From Lentzea kentuckyensis (GTDB lineage: Bacteria > Actinomycetota > Actinomycetes > Mycobacteriales > Pseudonocardiaceae): DNA of 64,000 bases. The notes under the pieces are model-generated. The model saw nothing but the letters and a program-made list of their open reading frames with translations, ran no database searches and was not told where the DNA came from. Position 1 is the stretch's first letter. Every line of letters begins with the position of its first letter. The translations under genes were made by a program, and so were the position numbers. Positions 1-8,227 of the stretch are shown piece after piece. The stretch spans positions 1 through 64,000 of the forward strand of contig NZ_MUYM01000017.1 of the NCBI RefSeq assembly GCF_002150765.1, read 5' to 3'.

Positions 1-170
1 CGCGCCCTGCGGCTGGCCGGCGCGATCGTTCACGCTCAGGCCGCCGACGTCCTCCCGCCGCCCCACCTGCACCGGGCCCTTGAGGCTGAACCGGCCCGGT
101 GCAGGTGTGGCGGTGGGAGGACGTCGGCGGCCTGAGCGTGAACGAGCTCGCCGGCCAGCCGCAGGGCGCG
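1..170. repeat. Fold-back inverted repeat at the window edge
   Basis: Bases 1-78 are the reverse complement of bases 93-170 with four mismatches, separated by a 14-nt spacer (79-92). The right arm is the start of the MgtE_N/CBS gene and the left arm is an antisense copy of the same coding sequence. The arm may continue left of the window. It could be a real inverted duplication or a fold-back assembly artefact at a contig end. The sequence alone cannot decide. Confidence 0.9.
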
Positions 171-920
171 CAGCAACTGGTCGCGGTGTTCGAGGGCATG
201 CGCGCGGCCGACGTGGCGCACGCGCTGCACGAGCTGCCGGCCAAGCGCCGGCACGAGGTCGCGGACGCGCTCGACGACGAACGGCTCGCGGACGTCATCG
301 AGGAACTGTCCGAAGAGGACCAGAAGGACGTCCTGTCGCACCTGGACGAGGAACGCGCCGCGGACATCCTGGAGGCGATGAACCCGGACGACGCGGCGGA
401 CCTGCTGGCGGAGCTGGCCGAGAACACCAAGGAGCGGCTGCTGGAACTGATGGAGCCAGAGGAGTCCGAACCGGTCCGGCGCCTGCTGGAGTACTCGTTC
501 GACACGGCCGGCGGTCTCATGACCCCGGAGCCGATCATCCTCACCCCGGACGCGACGATCGCGGAAGCGTTGGCACGAGTGCGAAATCCCGACCTCACAC
601 CGGCGCTGGCGTCGATGGTCTTCGTGTGCCGCTCCCCCTCCGCGACCCCGACCGGCCGCTACCTCGGCTGCGTGCACATCCAGCGACTGCTGCGCGAACC
701 GCCGTTCGACCTGGTGGCCGGCGTGCTCGACACGAACATGGCGTACCTGTCACCGAACGCCTCGTTGAGCGACGTGACGCGCTACTTCGCCACCTACAAC
801 CTGGTGTGTGCCCCGGTGCTCGACGAGACCGAGCACCTGCTCGGCGCCGTCACCGTGGACGACGTGCTGGACCACCTGCTGCCGGACAACTGGCGCGAGA
901 CGGGACTGAGCCATGCCTGA
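99..920 (+). CDS. MgtE N-terminal/CBS domain protein, 5'-truncated
   Basis: This is a soluble magnesium-sensor-like protein of 273 visible residues. A helical MgtE_N superhelix with many DDE/EEL repeats covers about residues 15-125, and two CBS motifs cover about 130-265; the first contains GGLMTPEP. There are no membrane helices, so it is not an MgtE channel itself. As I recall the actinobacterial family (Rv1232c-like), these proteins are about 430 residues with an N-terminal PRC-barrel. That part is missing because in-frame stops at 81 and 87 sit in the spacer of the fold-back repeat. The GTG at 99 is therefore only the first possible start and the gene is probably truncated. It overlaps the next gene by 8 bp. 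Confidence 0.8.
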   Translation: MQVWRWEDVGGLSVNELAGQPQGAQQLVAVFEGMRAADVAHALHELPAKRRHEVADALDDERLADVIEELSEEDQKDVLSHLDEERAADILEAMNPDDAADLLAELAENTKERLLELMEPEESEPVRRLLEYSFDTAGGLMTPEPIILTPDATIAEALARVRNPDLTPALASMVFVCRSPSATPTGRYLGCVHIQRLLREPPFDLVAGVLDTNMAYLSPNASLSDVTRYFATYNLVCAPVLDETEHLLGAVTVDDVLDHLLPDNWRETGLSHA

Positions 921-1398
921 ACTGCTGCCCAGGCGCAGACTCGACCAGCCGCGCGAGCCGCGCGGTTTGCGTTTCTCGATCGACCCCGACGCGTTCGGTC
1001 AGTTCTCCGAACGCCTCGCGCGGTTCCTCGGCACCGGCAAGTTCCTGTTCTGGCAGACGATGATCGTCGTCGCGTGGATCACGGTGAACCTGGTCGCGGT
1101 GTCGCTGCGGTGGGACCCGTACCCGTTCATCCTGCTGAACCTGGCGTTCTCGACGCAGGCCGCCTACGCCGCGCCGCTGATCCTGCTCGCGCAGAACCGG
1201 CAGGACGACCGGGACCGGGTGTCGCTGGAGGAGGACCGGGCGCGGGCCGCGCAGACCAAGGCGGACACCGAGTTCCTGGCCCGCGAGCTGGCCGCGCTGC
1301 GGTTGGCGGTGGGCGAGGTGGCGACGCGTGACTTCATCCGGGGCGAGCTGGAGAAGCTGGTGAAGGAACAGAACAACACGCGCAAGGTGCGACCGTGA
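913..1398 (+). CDS. DUF1003 family membrane protein
   Basis: A 161-residue protein of the DUF1003 family. Two membrane segments lie at about residues 43-60 and 68-88 ([14 protein letters not shown] and the stretch ending in [12 protein letters not shown]). The highly conserved QNRQDDRDR motif follows, then a basic/acidic coiled C-terminus ending in an EKL-rich helix. The family's biochemical role is unknown. It commonly follows the MgtE_N/CBS gene, as here with an 8-bp overlap, which suggests coupled translation and a shared link to metal or envelope homeostasis. The ATG at 913 fits the overlap. Family assignment is confident and function is not. Confidence 0.85.
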   Translation: MPELLPRRRLDQPREPRGLRFSIDPDAFGQFSERLARFLGTGKFLFWQTMIVVAWITVNLVAVSLRWDPYPFILLNLAFSTQAAYAAPLILLAQNRQDDRDRVSLEEDRARAAQTKADTEFLARELAALRLAVGEVATRDFIRGELEKLVKEQNNTRKVRP

Positions 1399-1832
1399 TC
1401 TTTCGGGACGTCGTCGCGCTGTGGCTGGTGCGCGAGAAACGTGCGACCGAGGTCGTGCTCGCTGCCTGCGACCTGCTCGTGGCCGGTGCCGGCGGCGAGG
1501 CGGTGGCGCGGCTGGCCGCGGTGACCCGCCTGGAGGCCGACATCGAGGTGCCGATCCTGCTTCCGGAGGTGATGCGGGAGCTCGATCTCCCGCACCACGA
1601 CAGGGGAACGGTCGAGGCCCGGGAGGCAGGGCTGCGTGCGATGGCCGTGCGGGTGCTGGCCGGTGAGCTGACACCGCGCGAGCTCACGAAGTGGTCGCAC
1701 CGGGTCTTCGGGCACGAGGACGAGGGCTGGCGACTGTCTGAACTGGACGACGCCTACGACACCTACGCCTTGGACAGCGATGAGGAGCTGGACGCCGAGG
1801 TCCTGGAGGAAGCGCGCCGGATCACGTCCTGA
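1395..1832 (+). CDS. Conserved hypothetical protein
   Basis: A 145-residue soluble acidic protein whose GTG start overlaps the preceding stop by 4 bp, so it is the third member of the operon. The N-terminal 100 residues look mainly helical (alternating LLVAG, EAVARLAAV and ELTPRELTKW segments). The C-terminus is strongly acidic (DDAYDTYALDSDEELDAE). I recognise no catalytic motif, signal peptide or membrane segment. Its last 11 bases overlap the convergent Nudix gene. The acidic tail and position suggest a small regulatory or partner protein, which is only inference. Confidence 0.6.
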   Translation: MIFRDVVALWLVREKRATEVVLAACDLLVAGAGGEAVARLAAVTRLEADIEVPILLPEVMRELDLPHHDRGTVEAREAGLRAMAVRVLAGELTPRELTKWSHRVFGHEDEGWRLSELDDAYDTYALDSDEELDAEVLEEARRITS

Positions 1833-2220
1833 TCCGTCCACTCGCGACCAGGTCCGACAGGACCTCGTGGATCGCGGGCGCCGTCTCGGCGTGTTCGCGG
1901 TACTCCTCGCGCGTCACGTAGGTGAGCTCGGCGATCTCGCTCGTGGGTTGCGGAGTGCCCTGGAGCTCGGCGGTGAAGCAGGTCATGTCGACCATCGCGC
2001 CCTCACCCTCGCCATAGGCAGGGGCGACGTAGCGCTTGAGGACCTCCGGGCTCGTGAGCTCGATCCCGAGCTCCTCCCGGACCTCCCGGCGCAGGGCGTC
2101 CACAGGGGACTCACCAGGCTCGATCTTGCCGCCGGGCAGGTAGAAGGCCTTCTTGTTGCGTGAGCGCACAACGAGGAGGCGGCCAGCCTCGACGTGCACC
2201 AGTCCCACCACGGTGATCAC
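1822..2220 (-). CDS. Nudix hydrolase (MutT-like)
   Basis: A 132-residue Nudix hydrolase. The full Nudix box GX5EX7REUXEEXGU is present at about residues 31-53 (GKIEPGE followed by REVREELGI), so the metal-binding glutamates are intact. The preceding FYLPGG strand is typical. Such proteins cleave nucleoside diphosphates linked to another group; the substrate cannot be read from sequence. The start overlaps the stop of the MarR gene by 4 bp (ATGA), making a two-gene operon with it. Confidence 0.85.
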   Translation of the reverse strand: MITVVGLVHVEAGRLLVVRSRNKKAFYLPGGKIEPGESPVDALRREVREELGIELTSPEVLKRYVAPAYGEGEGAMVDMTCFTAELQGTPQPTSEIAELTYVTREEYREHAETAPAIHEVLSDLVASGRIRT

Positions 2221-2684
2221 GGAAAGATGTCGTCCGCTGCCAAGCGATCACACGTGCGGCCGAAGGCTTCGAGCTCACCCGGCCCGAAGCTCTCCCCGAA
2301 GTGCTCCGCGACACCCGCGAGGTGTGTCGCCGACGCGCTGCGGAGACGTTCTGCCCCGAGCGGTGTGAGCACGGCCACGATGCCGCGTCCATCACCGTCG
2401 GCGCGTTCCCGCCCGACCAGGCCGGCGCGTTCCAGGCGGTCCACCAGGCGGGTCACGCCAGAGCGGGACAGCAGGACGGCATCGGCGAGTTCGGTCATGC
2501 GCATGCGCATGGAAGGCGTCTCGGCCAGTTGGACCAGCACGTCGTACGCCGCGAGCGATAGGCGCTGCTCAGCAATCAGTTCGGCCTCGAGGACCCTCGT
2601 GATCCGTGCATGCGCGCGGAGGAACGATCGCCACACCCCTAGCTCGACACGGGTGGGCAACCGGGAACTACCCGATTCCGGCAC
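2217..2684 (-). CDS. MarR family transcriptional regulator
   Basis: A 155-residue MarR-type winged-helix regulator. Helices at residues 15-50 form the dimer interface. The HTH is at about 62-85 (MTELADAVLLSRSGVTRLVDRLE), followed by the wing with GRERADGDGRG and the C-terminal dimer helix. It probably represses itself and the downstream Nudix gene, which overlaps it by 4 bp. A TAACAT box about 10 nt upstream of the GTG at 2684, with no ribosome-binding site, suggests a leaderless transcript. The ligand is unknown. Confidence 0.85.
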   Translation of the reverse strand: MPESGSSRLPTRVELGVWRSFLRAHARITRVLEAELIAEQRLSLAAYDVLVQLAETPSMRMRMTELADAVLLSRSGVTRLVDRLERAGLVGRERADGDGRGIVAVLTPLGAERLRSASATHLAGVAEHFGESFGPGELEAFGRTCDRLAADDIFP

Positions 2685-2775
2685 GGACGTCGATGTTACG
2701 GACAGCTCCGGCCCGGCTACGACCTGGGCCTGTCGTCAAAAGTGACCGGCCGGTAGGACAGGGGCGAACCGGACG

Positions 2776-2790
2776 TAGCATGGCCGGGTG
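2776..2790 (+). promoter_or_regulatory. Leaderless -10 element of mrp
   Basis: TAGCAT at 2776-2781 lies 6 nt before the GTG start at 2788 and there is no Shine-Dalgarno sequence. This is the usual layout of an actinobacterial leaderless promoter. The -35 region is weak. Confidence 0.45.
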
Positions 2791-3933
2791 ACCACCACGC
2801 AGCCCCTCCCCACCGTCGAGGACGTCCGCAAGGCGCTCGCCGGTGTGCAGGACCCCGAGATCCGGCGCCCGATCACCGAGATCGGCATGGTCAAGGACGT
2901 CGAGGTGGGCTCCGACGGCGCCGTGGTCGTCGGGGTGTTCCTGACGGTCGCCGGCTGCCCGATGCGCGACAAGATCACCAAGGACGTCACCGAAGCGGTC
3001 CAGGCCCTCGACGGCGTCTCGTCCGTCCGGGTGGACCTGGACGTGATGAGCGACGCCCAGCGCACCGAGCTGCGCAAGACCCTGCGCGGCGGCGCCGAGG
3101 AACCGGTCATCCCCTTCGCCCAGCCGGGCTCGCTGACGCGCGTGTACTGCGTCGCGTCCGGCAAGGGCGGCGTGGGCAAGTCGTCGGTGACGGTGAACCT
3201 CGCCGTGGCGATGGCCGCGCGCGGCCTGTCCGTGGGCATCGTCGACGCCGACATCTACGGCCACTCGATCCCGCGCATGCTGGGCGCCGACGGCCGCCCC
3301 ACCCAGGTCGAAAAGATGATCATGCCGCCGTCCGCGCACGGCGTGAAGGTGATCTCGATCGGCATGTTCACGCCGGGCAACACGCCGGTCGTGTGGCGTG
3401 GCCCGATGCTGCACCGCGCGCTGCAGCAGTTCCTCGCGGACGTGTTCTGGGGCGACCTGGACGTGCTGCTGCTCGACCTGCCGCCCGGCACCGGTGACGT
3501 GGCGATCTCGGTGGCCCAGCTGGTGCCGAACGCCGAGATCCTGGTCGTCACCACGCCGCAGCAGGCCGCCGCCGAGGTGGCCGAGCGCGCCGGGTCGATC
3601 GCTTTGCAGACCCGGCAGCGGGTCGCGGGCGTGATCGAGAACATGTCGTGGATGGAGATGCCCGACGGCTCGCGCATGGAGGTCTTCGGTTCCGGCGGCG
3701 GCGCGGCCGTCGCGGAGTCGCTGTCCAAGACGATCGGGTCCGAGGTGCCGCTGCTCGGTCAGGTGCCGCTGGACCCGCGCCTGCGGGAGAACGGCGACAC
3801 CGGCACGCCGATCGTGCAGGCCGTGCCGGACTCCCCGGCGGCTCAGGTGCTGACCGAGGTGGCGACGAAGCTTTCCGTCCGTTCCCGCGGCCTGGCGGGC
3901 CGCCTCCTGAACGTCTCCCCCGCCGGCCGCTGA
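2788..3933 (+). CDS. mrp: Mrp/ApbC-type Fe-S cluster carrier ATPase
   Basis: A 381-residue P-loop protein for iron-sulfur cluster assembly or transfer (Rv1229c-like). An N-terminal MIP18/DUF59 domain covers about residues 8-85 (QDPEIRRPITEIGMV, GCPMRDKI). A MinD/Mrp ATPase domain starts at about 112, with the deviant Walker A GKGGVGKS at about residues 125-132 and the Mrp signature DLPPGTGD at about 230-237. The canonical CxxC near the C-terminus of many Mrp proteins is not evident in VIENMSWMEMPDG, which is also usual in the mycobacterial protein. It converges on tatB across a palindromic repeat. Confidence 0.92.
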   Translation: MTTTQPLPTVEDVRKALAGVQDPEIRRPITEIGMVKDVEVGSDGAVVVGVFLTVAGCPMRDKITKDVTEAVQALDGVSSVRVDLDVMSDAQRTELRKTLRGGAEEPVIPFAQPGSLTRVYCVASGKGGVGKSSVTVNLAVAMAARGLSVGIVDADIYGHSIPRMLGADGRPTQVEKMIMPPSAHGVKVISIGMFTPGNTPVVWRGPMLHRALQQFLADVFWGDLDVLLLDLPPGTGDVAISVAQLVPNAEILVVTTPQQAAAEVAERAGSIALQTRQRVAGVIENMSWMEMPDGSRMEVFGSGGGAAVAESLSKTIGSEVPLLGQVPLDPRLRENGDTGTPIVQAVPDSPAAQVLTEVATKLSVRSRGLAGRLLNVSPAGR

Positions 3934-3949
3934 CCCCTGTTTCTCATGC

Positions 3950-4000
3950 GCACGCGGGGCCCTTTCGTGCACTCCTGGTGAACGAAAGCTCCCCGCGTGC
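3950..4000. terminator. Palindromic repeat B1, bidirectional terminator
   Basis: A 51-nt dyad between the convergent mrp and tatB genes. Arms are 23 bp with three mismatches around a 5-nt loop, and the outer 10 bp are GCACGCGGGG paired with CCCCGCGTGC. A second copy with identical outer arms and the same total length lies at 54932-54982. Confidence 0.7.
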
Positions 4001-4006
4001 ACTTAC

Positions 4007-4381
4007 TCAGGTCGCGTCCGGGTCGTACGGCGGGCGCTCGCCAGGGGCGAGCGGCCGCTGTTCGGGTGCGGGAGGCGTGGACGGCGTCGGGTAGCCGTTC
4101 GCCTTGCTGGGCTCGGGGTCGTCGAACAGGTGCTTGGTGACCGCGCGCTTCGGGTCGAAGTTGCGGAGCTCGCGGAGGTCTTCGAGGGGCTTGCGGAGCG
4201 ACTCGAACTCCGGGCCCATCTCCTGCTTGAGCTGCTCGCGCGCGCCGGTCGCGTACTCGCGGACCTGACGCACCGTTTTCCCCAACCATGCTGCCGCGGA
4301 CGGCAGGCGTTCGGGCCCCAGGATGAAGAGACCCGCGACGACGATGATGAGGATCTCTACCCATCCGATGCTGTCGAACAC
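4007..4381 (-). CDS. tatB: Sec-independent translocase protein TatB
   Basis: A 124-residue TatB. One N-terminal membrane helix (residues 5-20, [19 protein letters not shown]) is followed by the GPE(R)LP hinge, an amphipathic helix (25-55) and a Pro-rich cytoplasmic tail. TatB binds twin-arginine signal peptides with TatC; neither TatC nor TatA lies in this window. It sits just downstream of htrA on the same strand, the sigE-rseA-htrA-tatB order known in mycobacteria, so envelope-stress co-regulation is likely. Confidence 0.9.
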   Translation of the reverse strand: MFDSIGWVEILIIVVAGLFILGPERLPSAAAWLGKTVRQVREYATGAREQLKQEMGPEFESLRKPLEDLRELRNFDPKRAVTKHLFDDPEPSKANGYPTPSTPPAPEQRPLAPGERPPYDPDAT

Positions 4382-4398
4382 GAGTCCCAGCCTACTGG

Positions 4399-5919
4399 TC
4401 AGTCGCTCTTGAGGGTTACGTCAAGTTTGAGCTCGCGGCCTTGCCGGGCCAGCACCACCTGGACCGTTTGGCCGATTTCGTGCTCGCGAACGGCCACCAC
4501 GAGCTCGGCGGCGTTGCGAACGACGCGGTTGCCGACCTTCGTGATCACGTCGCCCTCCTGGATGCCGGCGGCCGCAGCGGCACCGCCCGCGGGGACGTTC
4601 TGCACCTGGGCGCCTTCGGAGGTCTCGGCGGACACCGACTTCACGTTGACGTTCATGTCGGCGTGCTTCACCGAGCCGCTGCGGATCAGCTCCTGGCTGA
4701 TCTTGCGGGCCTGGTTGCCGGAGATCGCGAAGCCGAGGCCGACCGAACCGCCGGTCTCGGTGCGGATCGAGGAGTTGATGCCGACCAGGGCGCCACGCGA
4801 GTCGACCAGCGCGCCGCCCGAGTTGCCGGGGTTGATGGCCGCGTCGGTCTGGATCGCGTCGTAGGTGACCTGGGGGCCGCCGTTCTCGCCGGCCGCCGTC
4901 ACGGGGCGGTGCAGCGCGGAGACGATGCCCTCGGTGACCGTGTTGGACAGCTGGAGCGGCGAGCCGATGGCGATCACGCTGTCACCGACCTGGAGCTCGT
5001 CGGAGTTGCCGAACTGCAGGACCGTGGGGTTGGTGACCTCGACCTTGATGACGGCGAGGTCGGTCTTCGGGTCGCGGCCGACGACGCGGGCCTGGGCGCG
5101 GGTGCCGTCGGTGAAGACGGCGCTGAGCTTGGCCGACGAGTCCTGGGCGGCCGGGGCCACCACGTGGTCGTTGGTCAGGATGTAGCCGCCGCCCTCGATG
5201 ACGACGCCGGAGCCGACGCCCGCGACGTTGGCGCCCTTGAACTCGATCGACACCACGCTGGGCGTGACGCGCTTGGCGATGTCCGAGATCGAACCGGCCG
5301 GGCGCTCCTTGCCCTCCTCGATCTCGGCCAGCGTGACCGTCGAGTCGGTCAGCGGGTTGCCCGCGCGGCCGATCAGCCAGCCGATCAGGCCGCCGACCGA
5401 TCCGACGAGCAGCGCCGCGACCATCAGCAACGCGAGTGCGGTCGGCTTCACGCGCCGGCCGAAGATCAGTTCGGGAACGCTCAGCTGCGGACCGGGCTCG
5501 ACCTTCTTCTCAGGTTCGCCCGGCGGGTCCTCGCCCACGGCGGGCGGGCCGATCACGGCACCGGAAGCGGGGTCGCGCCACGGGTCACCGGCGGGCTTGT
5601 CGCCCCAGAACACCGGATCGATGTCCGGATCGGGGTCGGACACGGGCTGTGGAGGCCGCTGCAGCAACTCCTCGGAACCCCGCCGGCCGAACGCGCTGAC
5701 GAGCGACTCGGGAGGCGGCGGCGCCGACTGGACGGCGGTCACGGGCACGTCGCGCGCGGCGAACGCGCTGGAGACACCGTCCGGGCGGCCGAAGGCTGAC
5801 GCGTACGCGGGGTCGACCGGCGGCTGCACCAAGGGCCGTGGCCGGAGCCTGCGATGCGCTCCGTCGTCCACTCCGGAAACAGGCGTGGGCGTCTGGCCGT
5901 TGGGCGACTGCTGGCTCAT
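4399..5919 (-). CDS. htrA: Membrane-anchored HtrA/DegP-like serine protease
   Basis: A 506-residue S1C protease and PDZ protein. A long Pro-rich cytoplasmic region (1-155) is followed by one transmembrane helix (about 158-185) and a trypsin-like domain. The catalytic triad is His in TNDHVV, Asp in TDLAVIKV and Ser in [11 protein letters not shown]-terminal PDZ domain spans about 410-500 ([12 protein letters not shown]). It degrades or refolds damaged extracytoplasmic proteins. A GGGGAGAG ribosome-binding site precedes the ATG at 5919. The MITE-like element at 5948-6111 separates it from rseA, so it may have lost direct co-transcription. Confidence 0.92.
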   Translation of the reverse strand: MSQQSPNGQTPTPVSGVDDGAHRRLRPRPLVQPPVDPAYASAFGRPDGVSSAFAARDVPVTAVQSAPPPPESLVSAFGRRGSEELLQRPPQPVSDPDPDIDPVFWGDKPAGDPWRDPASGAVIGPPAVGEDPPGEPEKKVEPGPQLSVPELIFGRRVKPTALALLMVAALLVGSVGGLIGWLIGRAGNPLTDSTVTLAEIEEGKERPAGSISDIAKRVTPSVVSIEFKGANVAGVGSGVVIEGGGYILTNDHVVAPAAQDSSAKLSAVFTDGTRAQARVVGRDPKTDLAVIKVEVTNPTVLQFGNSDELQVGDSVIAIGSPLQLSNTVTEGIVSALHRPVTAAGENGGPQVTYDAIQTDAAINPGNSGGALVDSRGALVGINSSIRTETGGSVGLGFAISGNQARKISQELIRSGSVKHADMNVNVKSVSAETSEGAQVQNVPAGGAAAAAGIQEGDVITKVGNRVVRNAAELVVAVREHEIGQTVQVVLARQGRELKLDVTLKSD

Positions 5920-5944
5920 CTCTCCCCGAATTTTCCGCTAGGAG

Positions 5945-6114
5945 TTAGGGCCTGCTTCATGGGTGTTGTTCGATGAGAGTCGCGGCTGAGGTGGTTCCTG
6001 GCGGTGCGGGCGGCTGACCCGCACACCGGTGTTGTATTCGGGTCGGCCGCCCGCGCCTCCAGGGGCCGCCTCAGCCCCGGCTATCGCGAACAGGACCCAT
6101 GAAGCAGGCCCTTA
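5945..6114. mobile_element. MITE-like element flanked by TTA target duplication
   Basis: Element 5948-6111 (164 bp) is one long imperfect inverted repeat with arms of about 75 bp. The ends GGGCCTGCTTCATGGGT and its complement are perfect. It is flanked on each side by TTA (5945-5947 and 6112-6114), as expected of a 3-bp target duplication. It has no reading frame of its own. It lies between the 3' end of rseA and the 5' end of htrA and could fold into a strong hairpin if transcribed. A 3-bp TNA duplication resembles IS5-group elements; the parent transposase is not in the window. Confidence 0.75.
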
Positions 6115-6150
6115 GAGCTACAGCCTGCCTGAAGAGCGGTGAAATGACTG

Positions 6151-6681
6151 TCAGGGGGTGGTCGCGAAGACCGCGCGGGCGTTCTGCGGCGCGGACGGCG
6201 AGGCAGGCGCGTCGCTGTCCGGCGTGGTGAACGCGAGCGCGCCGAGCAGCATCCCGCTCACGACGACCCCGGCACCCTGACGCGCGCGGCGGCCGCTGAA
6301 CCAGCCGTTGCTGCCCAGCGGTCTCGACGACCCCAGCACCGGCCCAGACCCGAACGCGGGCTTGTCGGTGCGCTGCACGGCGACGAACTGTCCGTCCTCG
6401 GTGATCGCGAGCCCGTCCGGTGCGGACGGCAGGTCGACCTCCTGCGGGATGGCCCCGAGCCTGTCGAGCAGCGACGCCGACGCCGTGGGCGCCCCCGCCG
6501 CGCGCACCGCGGTGCGCGCCTGCTGCTGGGTGTAGGTCTCGAAGGCGCAGAAGCCACAGCGCTGGATGTGCGCTGAAGCTCGCTCGTGTGCGACCGAGGA
6601 CAGTTCTCCGTCCACGAAAGCAACCACGGCATCCGGCAAGAGATGCTGCTCAGGCAGGCCCCAACCACGGAGGTCGGTCAT
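6151..6681 (-). CDS. rseA: Anti-sigma factor with ZAS zinc motif (RseA)
   Basis: A 176-residue anti-sigma factor for SigE. The zinc-associated anti-sigma motif H-x3-C-x2-C is present (HIQRCGFC, residues 38-45) in an N-terminal helical domain. A hydrophobic segment near residues 137-152 ([16 protein letters not shown]) could be a membrane or buried helix. The ATG overlaps the sigE stop by 4 bp, the usual translational coupling that keeps sigma and anti-sigma balanced. Synteny is Rv1222-like. Confidence 0.88.
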   Translation of the reverse strand: MTDLRGWGLPEQHLLPDAVVAFVDGELSSVAHERASAHIQRCGFCAFETYTQQQARTAVRAAGAPTASASLLDRLGAIPQEVDLPSAPDGLAITEDGQFVAVQRTDKPAFGSGPVLGSSRPLGSNGWFSGRRARQGAGVVVSGMLLGALAFTTPDSDAPASPSAPQNARAVFATTP

Positions 6682-7280
6682 GCAGAGTCCTCCAGCAACG
6701 ATTCCCGACGACGGCGTTCGAGCGCGACCTTCAGCGCCTGGCGGCCCCGATGGATCCTGCTCCTCACGGTACCCATCTTCACCCCGAGCGTGGCACCGAT
6801 CTCCTCGTAGGAGAGGCCCTCCACGTCACACAGGACCACGGCGGCACGGAACTCCGGCGGGAGCTCGTCCAACGCGGCCTGCAGATCGGGGTCGAGGTGG
6901 TTCTCGTCGTAGATCTCCTCGGGGGACAGGTCGTCACCCTCGAGTCGGTCGTTGTCCTCGGGCAGCGCCTCCATGCGCACGCGAGAACGCCTGCGTGCCA
7001 TGTCGAGGAAGAGGTTGGTGGTGATGCGGTGCAGCCACCCCTCGAAGGTGCCCGGCTTGTACGACGCGAGCGACCTGAAAACCCTGATGAACGTCTCCTG
7101 GGTCAGGTCCTCGGCGTCGTGCTGATTGCCGGTCAAGCGGTACGCGAGCCGGTAGACCCTGTCCGCGTGCTCGCGAACGATGGCGTCCCACGAGGGCGGC
7201 GTCCAGTCGGCCGTCTCGATGGGCGCGACGGCCTCCGGCGAACTCGACTGCGTGCGCATCAGGTGTTTCGGCACCTCCAT
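6678..7280 (-). CDS. sigE: ECF sigma factor SigE
   Basis: A 200-residue group-4 sigma factor. Region 2 covers about residues 25-95 ([22 protein letters not shown], then [14 protein letters not shown]). Region 4 covers about 135-185 ([23 protein letters not shown], then [12 protein letters not shown]). It is very similar to mycobacterial SigE. The start at 7280 (ATG, MEVPKH) is chosen because the GGGAAC/CGTTGA promoter at 7309-7337 places transcription start near 7302, which excludes longer frames. ATG at 7259, with GGAGG upstream, is an alternative. It directs the envelope-stress regulon and is held by the downstream anti-sigma factor. Confidence 0.92.
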   Translation of the reverse strand: MEVPKHLMRTQSSSPEAVAPIETADWTPPSWDAIVREHADRVYRLAYRLTGNQHDAEDLTQETFIRVFRSLASYKPGTFEGWLHRITTNLFLDMARRRSRVRMEALPEDNDRLEGDDLSPEEIYDENHLDPDLQAALDELPPEFRAAVVLCDVEGLSYEEIGATLGVKMGTVRSRIHRGRQALKVALERRRRESLLEDSA

Positions 7281-7308
7281 GTGGGCCGCCCGGCGACCCT
7301 TATGCGGC

Positions 7309-7337
7309 TCAACGAGCGTCGGGTCCGGCTTGTTCCC
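7309..7337 (-). promoter_or_regulatory. SigE-type ECF promoter upstream of sigE
   Basis: On the minus strand, GGGAAC, a 17-nt spacer and CGTTGA match the mycobacterial/Streptomyces SigE-type ECF consensus (GGAAC, 16-17 nt, GTT). It lies 29-57 bp before the sigE start, so sigE probably activates itself. Confidence 0.65.
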
Positions 7338-7478
7338 GATCAGAGCCTGGCTTCTTGCCTCTGTACCTTCTCCTGCTCCCTTTAAACGATCGTGAGAGCA
7401 GGCTGAGAGCACCCTGAGAATCTCGGTTCGGGCCGCGTTCACCCGTTTTGGGCACAAGTGGCACTAACCTGCTACCCC

Positions 7479-8111
7479 GTGACAGCGGAATCGGCCCTGC
7501 GGGAGTACGTCGAGCAGTACCTCCCCGAGGACGACGTGCACCTGGCAGCACGAGCACGCGGCCAGGAACTGGGCTGCGTGCCCATCGGCGCAGGTGGCGG
7601 AGCCGCCCTGCGGTTCCTGACGACCGCCCTCCAGGCGAAAGCCGTCGTCGAGATCGGCACCGGAGCAGGCACCAGCGGCCTCTACCTCCTGGCGGGCATG
7701 CCCCAGTCCGGCATCCTGACGTCGATCGACGTGGCCCCAGACCACCAACGGGCGGCCCGCGAGGCCTACGCGGCCGCCGGTATCTCGCCCTCGCGCACCC
7801 GCCTGATCATGGGCAAGGCGCTGGACGTCCTACCCCGCCTGACCGACGCGGCCTACGACCTGGTCTTCGTGGACGCCTACAAACCCGAGTACCCGCAGTA
7901 CCTCCAGCACGGCGTCCGAATGCTGCGCCCAGGCGGAGTCATCGCGTTCGACAACGTCCTGTGGCACGGCGCGGTGGTAGATCCCACCAAGCGGGACGAG
8001 TCGACCCAGGCAATGCGGGAAATCGCCCGCCTGGTGAAGGAGGACGACCGGCTCGTTCCGGTGATCCTGCCGCTGGGCGATGGGCTGTTGGTGGCCGCAC
8101 GCAAACCCTGA
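7479..8111 (+). CDS. SAM-dependent O-methyltransferase (Rv1220c-like)
   Basis: A 210-residue class I methyltransferase of the catechol/caffeoyl-CoA O-methyltransferase family. The SAM motif VVEIGTGAGTSG lies at about residues 55-66, the acidic SIDVAP loop follows, and the metal/substrate region VFVDAYK and FDNVLWHG is intact. The start is placed at GTG 7479 because a TAACCT -10 box at 7465-7470 lies 8 nt upstream (leaderless). GTG at 7458 is upstream of that box. It is divergent from sigE, exactly as Rv1220c is in mycobacteria. The substrate is unknown. Confidence 0.85.
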   Translation: MTAESALREYVEQYLPEDDVHLAARARGQELGCVPIGAGGGAALRFLTTALQAKAVVEIGTGAGTSGLYLLAGMPQSGILTSIDVAPDHQRAAREAYAAAGISPSRTRLIMGKALDVLPRLTDAAYDLVFVDAYKPEYPQYLQHGVRMLRPGGVIAFDNVLWHGAVVDPTKRDESTQAMREIARLVKEDDRLVPVILPLGDGLLVAARKP

Positions 8112-8227
8112 GTGGGTCGATAAGAACTCGAGTTGGACCACCTGAGTGATGCGGTAACAGCGCATCACGGCAATTCGACATGCCCTCCGCAGGGTCGGGG
8201 ATCGTCCATTCCCCGAAAGGGGCTCAG

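Noticed and set aside
2668..4002. Long antisense frames opposite mrp, htrA, typA and other genes
   Set aside because: High third-position GC creates open frames on the opposite strand; their protein sequences are low complexity (R, H, V, D rich) and lack family motifs.
7281..7457. N-terminal extension of SigE to a start at 7457
   Set aside because: It would lie upstream of the predicted SigE promoter and has no similarity to sigma factors.
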